Source of the DNA: Voacanga thouarsii
Lineage: Eukaryota; Streptophyta; Magnoliopsida; Gentianales; Apocynaceae
NCBI GenBank assembly: GCA_026120185.1
Contig: JANUWF010002145.1
Location: forward strand, 1,550,001-1,614,000
Direction: 5' to 3'
DNA length: 64,000 nt
This document shows positions 37,801 through 50,200 of this stretch, piece after piece (the first letter of the stretch is position 1; each line of letters opens with the position of its first letter). The notes beneath the pieces are model-generated. The model saw nothing but the letters and a program-made list of their open reading frames with translations, was not told the origin of the DNA and searched no databases. The position numbers and the translations under genes were made by a program.

Positions 37801-40800
37801 CCTTCTGCAGCTTTGGCATCTTGTGAGTGTCTTGCAAGCCTTCGTAGTCTAGTCCCGGGAAAGAAAGTACATGTGATACCAAATGATCACAATTTCTGAT
37901 TTTTCAGTGGTATCTTGTTCATAGTTAATCTGTTCGCAAATTTTTTTGAGTTTGCTATGCATCTGGACAGGGCACAGCAAAATCTATGTTCATTGCCGCT
38001 TAATGTTGATTCTTTTGGTCTATTTTTCATGGCACATTTGTACCTTGTTAAATCTAGTTCATGTATTTTTTGAACTTTCATAGATCTTGATTCTTCTTGC
38101 TTTGCCTACCTCTTATGAGGGATGTTTGGTTGTGCAATTCTTCAAATGACAGGACGTGTTACCCTTTTGTGGAATAGTTGGTGTGCTGCTTTTCGTTTGA
38201 TGCCTGTTTGCCTAGATTTATTATTGAGATTTTCACTCACAGAAATCAATACTTATCCTGACTGCTTAACAATCAACAAATTGATGTTGGAGGACCCCAC
38301 AGATCCTTTCACTTTTTCATTTTTGGGTCCAATAGAATTCATAGGTGTAGGAAGAAGTCCTGTCAAACAGAGATTTTGTCTTTCAACCATATTTCGATTT
38401 TTAAGACGATATATAAGGGTACTGATGCAGGGCAAACTTGTTAAAACTGCCCCACAAATATGCCCTAGGATCTATTAAGGCTTATGTAGGAAAACCAAGC
38501 TGAAAATAGCAATTAAACACAGGAAATCTGTCTGATAATGTAATTAAAGAATAAAAATAAGAGAAAGAGGGAATGCTCTTAGTGTCAAACCATGAGGGAT
38601 GGATAAACTATAGGCGTCACACCTAGGACCATAAGGCTGTATACTCTTTAGTAATTGAATAAGATAGGCATTGTCATACATAAACAGTAGAGACTCCTCT
38701 ATTTATAACCAGAAACCCAATTCCGAACCTAACTAGGACTAGACTGTCTTTAAGATTCTAAATTAATACTAACTACTAAACAATAGGATTCTTAAACCAA
38801 GCAATTTAGGAATCTTAACTAGAACAGAAGTTTAAAGTTTTAGGAAACTTTACCCTTTGGAAACTTCTGTAAAATTACTTGAAACACTAGTTCTCTAAAG
38901 ACTCATAAAACTTAATTAACTAAATATTCCTAGCCATGAACTCATAAGCTAGAATTTCCAAAACTAAAGCTGGATTGTAGAATCATTGCTTCACTTAGAA
39001 CTTCCCAATTCTTGGACCCTTTCGTGTCCTGCATCAGTTACTTAATTCTTTGTTCTGTAATTCCTATTCTTAAGGGAGTAATGATTAGGTTTTCAGGATC
39101 ATGCTATGTACGCTGGCACTAAGATAAAGTAGCTCGTATCTGTTGTGTATTTGGTATGATGGCATTGACCAGAGTTCAAAGAGATTAGCAAATGGTTCTT
39201 CTGTGTTTAGTTAATTCTGTCTCATCCTCTTAATCTATGCCTTCAGTATGGCCATTTGTCTCATGTGAAGAAGGCAACCAAGAAAAGAAGTCCCTTACTT
39301 TGCAAGTCTGGCTATTTGTTGTTAATTACTAGACTCTATGTATGATGTGAGGTGAGAAATACATCTTTGTCTAAAAGTTGAACTTCTGATCTTTTGTGCA
39401 AGTTTGGGTCCTACAATTATTCCCCCCAAAAAAAGGGGGTAAACTTTATTTCTAGTTAAGTTTTTATTATTTGTAAATATTTTTAGCATGTTTCCTTGTT
39501 TGTTTGAGTTTTGTAAATGTTAATGCTTGTTACTAAAAGCAGAAGAAATATTTCCGTGTTTATTCTTCATCCACTGGTGCGTTCCGCTGGGGAAATGCCA
39601 CTTGCTCTTTATTTCCTCCTCCATAACTTGGTCTTCCAGATTCTGGTTAGTCTGATGTCAATTTATGCAGTTTTTGATGTGGTAACTAAATAAGCATATT
39701 AGTTTATTTTCTGGTTAGCTGATGGAAAAATCAATATGACCATTGAAAGTATTCTTATGAGATACTAAGATTGTTCATTTTCTCTTATCTTTCCTGGAAG
39801 CTTCTTAGGGCTGTTTGGCTTTCTAGTTTGATAGAATCTTTTCTTTATTTTGGCTGATGGGTGACGGGTTCTACTTATTAGATGCACATTTCTTGAGAGG
39901 ACATCAAATGGATATATTAGTAATCATAATGGACAAGTCAATGCTTATTCAGCCTGAACATAATTAGTTATGCTCTTGCAATATTTTACCTGCTTCTCCT
40001 AATTCTGATTTCTTTGCAGCTGGCCAGGAGAGATTTAGGACACTGACTAGCTCTTACTACAGAGGTGCTCAAGGAATTATCATGGGTGTGTTTCATTTTA
40101 ATTTAGTTTTTATTTCTTCCCTTTTTACTTCATTTTTCCCTCTAAGCAAATTTCAGTATTTGCTCCTAGTTCTGTTTCAAATCTCATAAAATCCTCCATT
40201 TAGTTTTATTGTATTTTGGAGTCAGTTTAACTGTTCATTATCAGGATCATTCTGAAACTGTTTTTGCTTAGAAAATGTGTAAGAAGTGAATTGAAAGATG
40301 AATTTTATGAAGTTTGCTCAAGAAATGATATGACTCCATAAATGGTATATGATGTTTGCCAATAATTATTCTTTCAGTAAACAAAATATGTATCTTGGTT
40401 TGACCAAGTTATAAAGGATTTTACCTTTCCTAGAATCATTGTTTCTGTTGTTTGTTCAATTTTTTAAAAGACAACTTAGATGGCAGATAAAAATTAATGG
40501 GATACTCCATGCAGAATGCTGTTCTGCAATGTATTCCTTTTTGTATCCTGCTGAATGTACTTTCTACACATGTCCCGCTCTCCAAATAGAAACAGCTAAT
40601 CATTATAGTCCGTCAGCTTCGTTTGGTTGATTTTTAATTGGATATAATGGTGTCTATTCCTTCCAGCTGCTTGTTCTTGCACCACTGGATGCAAGATAAA
40701 TGTATTTTTCCCATACCTCCAGATTCTTTTGTTGGTTTCTCCTCTTGTGAATGTTGCTCTTGTTACGAATCTGCCAGTGGGTTACTTGTGTATTTGTCCT

Positions 40801-42487
40801 TTACTAGAAGCAACGTAGCTGTTTTTGCAACTCATTTGTTGGCTCAAATTTTCTAATAACTGTATATATCTTCTGGAACAGTCTATGATGTAACAAGGCG
40901 AGATACATTCACTAATCTATCTGATATTTGGGCTAAAGAAATTGATTTGTACTCAACAAATCAAGACTGCATAAAGATGCTTGTTGGTAACAAAGTTGAC
41001 AAGGTATTTCAAAGCCTAATTACTTATTTTAAGTATCTAATAATCTTGTATTCTGGTGTTAAAGTTCTCATCTTTCCTGGATATTTGATATCTTGTTCAA
41101 GAAAGATTATGAATATGAAAATAATACCCATATTCTGAATCCATCAAACAGGAAAAAGAGAGAGTTGTCAGCAAAAAAGAGGGAATTGACTTTGCAAGGG
41201 AATACGGGTGCCTCTTCATTGAATGCAGTGCTAAAACTCGAGTTAATGTGGAGCAGTGTTTTGAGGAACTAGTTCTAAAGGTACAAAAGACGAGCTTGTT
41301 TGCACTTATCTGTTTAAGACTAAGAACCTAAATGAGATTGACCATAAATGGCCAACTCCTTGGTTGGCTTGAATCTGTAGTTTCAGTTAAATTGCATAAA
41401 AATGTAGTATTCCAAGATTTGAGCTGGCAGGGTAGAGTTTTTCTTCTTGATTCTCTACCGTAATTAAATCAAGGTAAGTATGCATAAAAAAATAGCTAAA
41501 CTAAAAAAATTTTATGGGCTTTTTTTTTTTTTTTGGGGGGGGGGTGGGGAGGGGAGATGGGGGTGTTGCTGTCCACCATTATATTCATGACTTGATAAAA
41601 GGCAAGAAACCCAGTTAACGTCTGTCTCTGTACCATATGTTTTGGATGTTATTGTTCAATGGTATTCAGATATACCATTTGCTTCCAAGGATTGTTACTT
41701 TGTGAGCCATAGCATTTTTTGTTTTTATTGTCTCGCATATCCAAGTCTTAGTACACTCTGGCAGTGGAATAATTGATGCCTGTAAGCATTGTTTTGAACC
41801 TTCTCACTGATATATGATGCTTGATATCACATTGGAAACTAGAGATTGTAGAGGTCATGCTTGCGGAAAATGAAAAGGAAAGAGAGGTGTTCATGCTTTT
41901 GTGGTTTTCTGGGAGGGGGTGTACTTAGGAGTCAAGTAAATTGCAGGACCAGCAGTTTTTAGAATTTTAAAAACACCATTAGACCTTTGTCTAGTTGGAT
42001 TGTAGGTTTTCACTTGACATGAGTCCAGCATATTCCATATAACACATCTAGACTCTTCATTCAACTACATCCTCTGAGTGGTTACCATTGACTTGTATAT
42101 GTCGCTGGCCTTTCTTGTTGGAAACTGTTTATACCATAGTGCATACTCCTGGTCATGGGTAATTTGTGCCATTGAACATTGTGGCCATTCTACTGCTTTT
42201 TGCTTCCACGGGTTTTACCGCTGCAAATTTAGACGTACTTGTCCAAATGCTCTAATAGATCATCTTAACAAAATTGTCTACGTTCAGAAACTTAGTATTG
42301 ATTTCATTTAATTTATTCATAGAGTTAAAACGTTCAAGTACTTTTGAAGTCATGATTAAACATTCTAGTTGATTTGCAGATTTTGGATACGCCAAGTCTT
42401 TTAGCTGAGGGTTCTGCTGGTGTCAAAAAGAACATCTTCAAGCAGAAACCGCCGGAGACTGATGCATCGACCAGTGGCTGTTGCTGA
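34879..42487 (+). CDS. RABC1: Rab GTPase, RABC1/Rab18 type (six coding exons, 211 aa)
   Basis: Coding exons: 34879-35020, 37562-37630, 40020-40085, 40882-41003, 41152-41280 and 42380-42487, all with GT-AG introns; joined they give 212 codons including the stop. The protein has the P-loop GDSGVGKS (residues 22-29), the switch I threonine in SPTIG (46), switch II WDTAGQE (68-74), NKVD (129-132), SAK (159-161) and a C-terminal Cys-Cys (210-211) for geranylgeranylation. The [12 protein letters not shown] and [12 protein letters not shown] stretches and the C-terminal [12 protein letters not shown] are typical of plant Rab18; [10 protein letters not shown] fits RABC1 better than RABC2. Rab18-class proteins are membrane-tethered GTP/GDP switches; plant RABC1 has been linked to lipid-droplet dynamics. 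Length is normal for the family and no defect is visible. Introns 1 and 2 are about 2.5 and 2.4 kb, and intron 2 carries a solo LTR. The gene faces the PP2C gene tail to tail. Confidence 0.95.
38423..39036 (-). mobile_element. Solo LTR inside RABC1-like intron 2
   Basis: The 614-bp segment has matching inverted ends TGATGCAGG...CCTGCATCA and flanking 5-mers GGTAC (38418-38422) and GTTAC (39037-39041) that match at four of five positions. On the minus strand it starts TGATGCAGGACACGAAAGGG, and a TATA-like TTATAAATAGAGGAG lies in its middle (about 38695-38710), as in an LTR promoter. The ends resemble Reina-type Ty3 LTRs, an attribution from memory. It lies antisense to the host gene, more than 700 bp from either splice site. 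Confidence 0.7.
41521..41564 (+). repeat. Poly-T followed by G-run cluster in RABC1-like intron 5
   Basis: Fourteen T are followed by a run of ten G, then GGGG, GGGG and GGGGG with 1-4 base spacers. Four runs of at least four G on the transcribed (sense) strand fit a G-quadruplex pattern. Exact run lengths may be unreliable in homopolymers. Confidence 0.8.
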
Positions 42488-44976
42488 TCCAATGATTCTG
42501 GACTATTGGTTACAGCTGTCGACAATGTAATTCTTTTCATTTTCTTTCCCAATTTCGTAAAAAAATTACTAACTAATCTCTGACACTAAAGTTGTATATT
42601 AGCCTTTGGTTTCTTCTGCTAGAACTGAACATTTGTGTAATGATACTTCGTTTGTGTTTGGTTCATCACAACAGAAATATTACCATCCCCTAAACAATGA
42701 ACAGTTGCGCGCACAACTATGATGAGTCCCTTGGTCTTCGAAAGATGACCAATTTAGTTGCATTGCTTTGGTAGATTTACAGTCTTTTGAAGTTTATACC
42801 TTTTGATGTTGCAAGTTAATTCATGCTTTATTTGAAAAGCCTGGCTACCTTATTCTTTTCCATTTTTTTAATCTCTCATGCTCCATTTATTTGACGATAT
42901 CTGATCCCAAGCATTGATAAATGTTGTACTTAGCATAGAAAGATCTTAGGATTTTGGTCTTGCATCATTTGATGCATCAAAATATAACTTTGCTTTTCTG
43001 CTCTCCTATGTTTTTCCCCAGGTAAATAGATTTTGTTTCTCTCTTCCCTCTTCTCTCTTGATATTAATGATTGTAGGCACTCATAATGCAAAAGAGTTTT
43101 GTGTCTTTAAATGAAATAGACTCCTTTTTATGAAATTGCTAAAGAGATGATTAAGGGTCCGCAGAAAGGAGAGGGGGAAAAAAGTGGGGTTGGGGGGCTG
43201 GAACCAGATTCCGCGTAAAGGTTGGCCGAGGCAAAGCAAAATGGCCGCATGTAACGGCTGTACACAAAATAGAATGGCAAGTCTGTGGTCCTTAAAACTA
43301 ATTTAGAAGTCCTTTTTGGTCCTCAAAATTCTATTTCAATTTTCTCTTCTAATCACTTGCATTGATTAAGTTAGAAGCTGTTTAGTTGGAGGGTTTTGGG
43401 ATAAGGAACAGGAATAGGTTAGAATCAAATTCATTGCTTATGTTTAATTGGGGCGAATGGGTTCAAAATAATGTAATTAAAAAGTTAATATTTGGTAATT
43501 GTGATAACTGCTTAGGTATTTGGGTTTTATTATCATTTTTCTCGTTCTTTCTGTTTCTTCTCTCTTTCTCCCCCTGTTTTCCATTGCCGATCAACTCCTC
43601 TACTTTTCTTCTATCCCTCTGTCAGTCTCTCTCTCGTTGGCCTCTCCGCGATCTTTTTCTACCATGATCTTCTCTCTGCATTTCTCTTCTCCCTTTTTCA
43701 CAGCCACCACCGTCTCATCTCTCTTTCTAACCGATTCTCTCTTACTCTCTCTCATTATTTTCCAGTAGCTAATTAAAACGAAAAAGAGCACCAAGAAAGA
43801 AAGAAAAAAAAAAAAAGGGAGGACAGCTAGCCTTTTCAATCAAACAGCAGCGGATAAAGCTTTCCTTCGCGTCTTTGCATAGAGGTTAGCTAATCACACC
43901 ACTGATTAGTGAGAATGTAGTTTGTTGAGATGTTACTGCATTCCCTCAATCTTCTTTATTGTAATTTCCTAATCTTAAAGAGTAAATTTTTCAGAAGAAT
44001 CTTCTTCCTTTTATGGAGTTTCAAGCTAGCGAGCGAAGAAGCTTTGGCCTGAAAAATAAAATTCGATTCGAGGCTATCTTGCATATGGGTTATTTCCATA
44101 TTTTACTTCTGGTTAAAGTCTTCATTTTTGTATTTTTAACTCGAAGAAACAACCTTTCCCATCCATGTAAGGACTCGAGCCCCCTCTTCCCCGCCAGTAG
44201 ATCCAATCCCTTAGAGCTTGGAGAATCAGGAAAAATTAGTCTAAAAATTAAGAATTTTCCAATATCATGTTTTCTTTTTTCAGATTTTGAAGCGGCAAAA
44301 TGATATATTTTAAGTGAACATTAATGTTTTTATATGGTTAATTACAAAATCAGTTTGTTCTCTAAAAGAGAAAAACCAGCAAGAAAAAACTAATAACTGA
44401 AATTAGGTCTTAAGTAGACGGGTCAGAAATTAGTTACTTGTACACTTTTATGAGATGGATTTGTTTAATTATTGCGTGACTGAGGTATCAATTGGGTTTT
44501 GTAGGCTAGGTTTATCAAACCTCGAGCTTCGCCACATCTCAAAGGGAGAACATTAGGCCCGAGTTCAGCCTGGGCATGTGAACTTCAACTGAATTCAGAT
44601 TGGGCTAAATTACCCCCTCCCCCACACTACCCTGATTTTTTTTTCCCTTTAAACCGTAACAGTGAAAAATGAGGATTAAGCATTAATGGAAGATGGATGA
44701 TTGACGCTTCCGATGTTTAGCAATTTTTAACATTGATAAATGGTCCTTGTAGAAAGGAATTTAGTCCTAAGTTTGCTCAAAATTGGATAATCTATTAAAG
44801 TTGAAAATTTTTCAAACAAGGTAGGGAAATTTTTTGTTTTCTTAATTTTTGTAATTGAAGAAAAAATGAAAAGAACTAAAGTTGCTGCAATTATTCTTAT
44901 AATTTTCCTCAAATCCCTGATTTCAAGAGACATTGTATGTATATTTATAGTTTAATTATCACACTTTATTTTGAGA

Positions 44977-45014
<38 letters not shown>
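44977..45014. repeat. (AC)n(AT)n compound microsatellite
   Basis: About nine AC units followed by about ten AT units in the intergenic region between the RAB and PP2C genes. Confidence 0.95.
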
Positions 45015-46101
45015 GCACACCTGCGCTTAGCAAATTGAAGCATGGAAATCTATTTAAATGCGCGATTCACAAGCCGAGCAAAGGACCATTCCATCTGAAA
45101 CTGACAATTGGGCCGTCTTCAGTTTTAGATGTGGGGAGTGTTGATGATATTAAAGCAGGGCAAACCAAATTACAATTGTTTTGAACAGTTAACCTTTTAT
45201 GGATGGCAATTAAATTACCAAAATAAATGTTATAATATATAGGAAACTTTGCTAAATTTTTCAGGTTTTGCCATCGATTAAGAAGGTATAGTGAGTGAGC
45301 GAATGGCGAAAACGAAAAATTGGGCACCGTCGTTTTTGAAACTGGCTATAGGTACAAAATGGAGGGTGCTAAATTATAAACGCCATTACGGTTTCGGAAT
45401 GAGGTACCCATACATAATAGGTCTTCAATTTAAGTTTTTCCCCTTTTTTAAGGGTTGAATTTTATCTTTTCTTAAAATACAATGTTATCTTTTGAATACT
45501 AAATTATGTACAAAAAAACTTTTGTTGCTTGTATACATTGCTTGAATTTATTGTTATTTTTTTTATTAATTATATGTATTATTGAGAGCATAATTAGAAA
45601 TGCATACATTTAAGAAATTATTCAATTGGTATTTGGCAACATAGGATTAGAAAAGATTTTAATTTGCAAGGAAGCCGGGACACACTATTCTGAGAACAAA
45701 AATCAAGTAATTAAAATTAAATATTTATTTTATTAAGTGTGTCTGATAATGAATAATATTAAATATTTAATTAATTAAGTATATTTTATAACAGATTTTT
45801 ACTATCACTTAATTGATTAAAATATACTGAAATCCTGTTATAATTTTTAAGTGAATTAAAAATTACTTAAATCTCAATATGTTAAATATTCATCTAATTA
45901 TTAATATTCTTTTATATTTAATATAAATTATAATAAAATATAATTAATTTAGATTTCAGATTCAAACTTCAAAATTTAGAATTCAGTCTTCAAACTTCAA
46001 TTTTTAAATTCATTACTTAAATATTCATACTTCAATATTCATATTTCAATTTTATCAAATAGTTCCATCGCCAATAACTTTATATGCTTAAAAATCTTAG
46101 G

Positions 46102-46606
46102 AGTTGTTTGGTTCACACTAAAGAATGAAAATTATAATAAAAATGATAAAACCTACTATAATAATGGGTTTGAATAAACTCTTTTATCTTTATTTGGCTT
46201 ATCAATGTAATGGGAGTAGGATTCATGAAACTCCTTTTAATTTTCTTCCCTAACATAAAATATCCAAAACAATATTTTCAAAATTAATAGAGTAATTATT
46301 TTTAGTGAAAGAAATTTTAATATAGGAAAGTGGTTGACAATGAAAAAAAGAAAATAAAAAGTGCATTGTTGACAACAAAAGGAAAATGGTTGACAATGAA
46401 AAAAAAAAGGTGGGGGGGGGGGGGAGGAGAGAAGAGAATGGAAAAAAAAAAAAATCCTTGGATTTGGATATGAATAATATATTAGGCCTTTCATTCTTTT
46501 ATTTTGAAAGTCATAGAGCCTAATCAAATATCAACCATCAACAACGAACACCAATGGATTTAATTCCATAAGATTCCCATTCCTTATCCCAAAAACCAAA
46601 CTGCTG
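46102..46606. mobile_element. MITE-like element with GTTTGGTT inverted ends
   Basis: The left end AGTTGTTTGGTTCAC and the reverse complement of the right end AGCAGTTTGGTTTTTGGG share GTTTGGTT, followed by AAGAATG and AAGGAATG respectively. The interior is AT-rich, with a GGTTGACAATGAAAAAAA phrase at about 46332 and again at about 46387, then a run of about 12 G. The TGTTTGG-type ends recall Harbinger-like MITEs; target duplications are unclear. Confidence 0.45.
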
Positions 46607-47282
46607 ATAAGGTTTGAAAACTGAAAGTACTAGCGTTGAATTTTTCTTTTTTTTTTTTTTTTGGTGGGAAGGGGGGGTGGTTAGGCACTGAGTATTTTGT
46701 TGAACCTAATGACTATTGAATATGCATGATGAGGCCCTCAACTTCAACAATGCGACAGACCAAACGAGATTTACAACCATTGCCATTCCCACACCCCTCT
46801 TTATGCTGATTAACAGTAAAACTACGGCATAAGGGACCAAGAAACAAACATTAAGCATGGCATATATATATGAAGTTATAACCACAGAGATTACATTTCA
46901 TCCTCAACGTCTTAATCTGGTTGCATCCCAAAATATGTATCTGCCCATGTTAAATAAAGATACGAGGGGCATAAGGAAATAAACCTATAAAAATTTCCTA
47001 ACACACAAAGAAACAGAAATTACGAGGATGATACACACAAACTATCAAACATAGATGTAGGATGCGTTAGCACCGAAACATTCAAATTAACAATGCACTG
47101 ACATAAATACTATATTGCCAAATCAATGGCAAAAATTAATTCTAGAAAGTTCAAGCCAGCATTAGGATTTGGGTTCCTCCTTTTTGATCTTCTAACCTGC
47201 AAGAATAGAGATGAATATCAGAATTTGAAGTTCGGATTAAGTTAAAAGGTGCAAAGAATAATGATGGACCTTAGTGTAGTAA

Positions 47283-50200
47283 TCAGGAGTTCTCAAACCG
47301 AACGACTACACAAGTGATATTGTCGGAGCTTCCCCTTGAATAGGCTTCTTCTATGAGTTTTCTAGATGCAGCCTCTGCATCTGTTATATCCTGTACAATT
47401 GCTACTGCATCCTGATTGCATAAAGTGAAGACATAAATTCATATTAGAATAATTCAGCAACTAGTTTGTCTATACTATTGATCCATTGCCATAAATAAGC
47501 AGAAATATCCCTTTTTTTTTTTTTTTTGCTCGAAATGGGATAATATAAGAAGACAATATAAGGCCTGTAAGTGCTTGAGATTCCATTTGAGACCCCGGAA
47601 CAAGCACACAGAGCCCATGTCAAAAGTTATGCAAAGGAATGTTAAATGCCATTTGCAAATACAGTAATAAACTGGCAGTAGGAAGTGAACCCTGAAAATT
47701 TTTACTTAAAAAGAGGGTCTAGCCTTGAAGAATTTAAAACCGAATCACATGTCAAAAACGCTATTCATAAGAACTAACCCAAAAGTGAATTTATGAAGAA
47801 TAATATCATCAAACTACTAAATAAGAACCAAATGAAAATGCATATTTGGAGGCTTTAGGGTACATATAACTTTATTGTTAAAAATCCAAAAGAAATTAAA
47901 ACCGTATTATTTTTAGCCTCTCCTTTGCCTGGTCCCCTAACCCATCCATATCTTCTCCTCTCTATAACAAAATAAAGATATACTTTCTTCATTCAGATTT
48001 GAGTGTCCTAATTTGACTTGACACAAAGATTCAAGGGAGAACATTTGACTATGGATAAGTTACTGTCATATTTTTATTAATTAAAAGGCTAGCAGAGGGA
48101 CTCATAAGTTAGCAGAGCATGTTTCTGTTAAATGTTGAAGGTTAGTTATGGAAGTTTAAAGGAAAATATGTTTCTTTTAGAAAATTAATGTGGAAGGTTA
48201 GTTGTGACAGTTAAAAAGAAAATATGTTTATTTTAGAAAATTTAAAGGGAAAATGTTTATTTTAAGAAAGTGGGCATAGTTTTTTGGACATTTCAAAATA
48301 GAAATATAGACATGCAAATCCAAACAAAGGAAGTAACAATTAAAAAGGGTTATGAAGATCATGCACAACTGATGTGAAATGTTGTACTCTTTTCAGAGAA
48401 GGAAAAAAAAATAAGGGGAAAAATAGTTTGAATAGAACAAAGCTTTCGACTCAACCCAACTAAACATAAGCCAGCTATATTGGTCAATGTGTAAAGACTC
48501 TTCTATCTATAACGTTACAAGCCCTATCCTATTCTATCCCCATGTAATATCTCATACAACATCATTTTTGCTTAACTTGCTTATTACTTTTGTCCAATAT
48601 AGTTCATTATTCCAGGCATTCAAATCATTGCAACTTTGGCCTTTCAGAAAAAAAAAAATCCCATATCTATCTTAGACTTTGGAGTGTTTCTCCTAGTGTT
48701 ACAAGTTATTACACCAAAACAAGATCATTCCTCACCCTTTTTAGTTTACCACATTGTCCCTCTTTCCTTCTGATTCCCAATAACTTCCTTGGGAAAATTT
48801 TGTTCTTTAAATACCCATCATTCTCACAGCAACTATGTCCCTTGTCACAAACAGAACTTGTCCTACAACATATCATTAACTTCTTCATTGTACACGATGC
48901 AAGTTACAGTGAGCAAAATAAATTGATATTTCAGAGTCAAACAAGAACATTTGGTTGCAGAAAGCCTAAGAAGAATTTTCCAGTTCAAAGGTCTATTTCT
49001 AAAGACCTATTGCTCTATGCATAGCCTATTCCACACCACAACTCAGGTTCTACAGAAATATTCTTCAAAGAACACAAGTAGTTTCTCAAGAATTTCTTAT
49101 GAAGGTGAACGATACTTGCCTTATTTGACAGGACATTCCAAAGGCCATCACTTGCAATTATTATAAAATCTACACCATCAATTTCTTCTTCCTGTGGATG
49201 GCAAAGCCAAGCAATATTGCAAATAAGAGCTAAAAGGGAGCAGAATTATTACCCAAGTGAATCTAATAGGTAGATATCATAAGTAAAAGTGATAAATAAA
49301 GCTCTTGACCAAATTGTCCACAATCTTCTACCCCAGAGAATACCCGGGTCAGAGTTAGGCAGGATGAAGCAACACATCTAGCACATTGATTGACACAGAT
49401 ACAAATAAATAAATAAATTGAATTATTGATGCATCATTTAAACGAATGGACAGTATCATAAATTGCTGGTCCATGTCTTACCCATCTGCCAGGAGATGTT
49501 GAACTCATTGTAATTTGCTCCATTTCTTGGAACATTTCTTTTCTATCTTCTAAATAATAAGAGGTGTGTTGTCTACCACAGATACAAATAGCTCAAATAG
49601 ATCATATAGATGATGGCAAAAGCCTTCATAAGGTCAGGGAAGAGCTAATAGTTTTCTGATATCTCTGGGTTCAGAAAGACTGCCTGAACCCAGGTCATGC
49701 AAGGAACTTTGCTATAGCATCAAAGACTTTGCTGCCAATTTTAGTGGTTTCTAGTTTTGTTCTGACATTCCTTCCCCTCATTTTCAAACTTTAGCTCTCT
49801 AAGATATCACACTTAATTTCTCCACTTATTCGTGGTATATATAACAAGCAAATATCTTTAAATAAAGAATGAAGAAAACATCAAAGAATACCTGAATTTC
49901 CGGCTCAGCCACAACATACGGTTTAAGCAGTTTATCCCCAAATGCACGAGAAACAGCAAGAACACCTCCGACCCGCCATGTACCTAAAGAAACCAAGCAG
50001 CAGCTAATGTGACTATCCTTAAGTTAAATTAAACAGAAAGAAAGCCAATCAGAGAAATTGCCTCTTTCACCACAAAACAATCTAAAGGACTTCAACATTA
50101 TCCTTGAGATTCCAACAACCCCAATAAAAAGCCAAAAATTTCAATCGACATCAAGGAATAAGAATCACAGGGACTTTCCGCATTGGATCATATAATTCAG

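Larger units (their letters stand above)
42488..47282. other. Intergenic region between the convergent RAB and PP2C genes
   Basis: It holds the 3' UTRs of both genes at its edges; I could not fix polyadenylation sites. Inside are a pyrimidine-rich stretch (43530-43765), an (AC)n(AT)n microsatellite (44977-45014), AT-rich filler with many ATTTAAATA-type runs (45540-46080) and MITE-like DNA (46102-46606). A fragment at 43375-43420 (GTTTTGGGATAAGGAACAGG) resembles the right end of that MITE in reverse complement. Reading frames here (for example 44013-44303) are not recognisable, and I do not support a gene. Confidence 0.6.

Noticed and set aside
38122..38478. 118-codon frame in RABC1 intron 2
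   Set aside because: It runs from intron into a solo LTR and has no similarity I recognise; it is chance open sequence.
43386..43839. Hydrophobic or Glu/Arg-rich frames on both strands
   Set aside because: Caused by a strongly pyrimidine-rich stretch; composition explains both strands and no motif is present.
49116..49120. GT donor four bases downstream for PP2C intron 7
   Set aside because: It would add four bases and shift the frame before the conserved DAVAI block; the GC donor keeps the frame.
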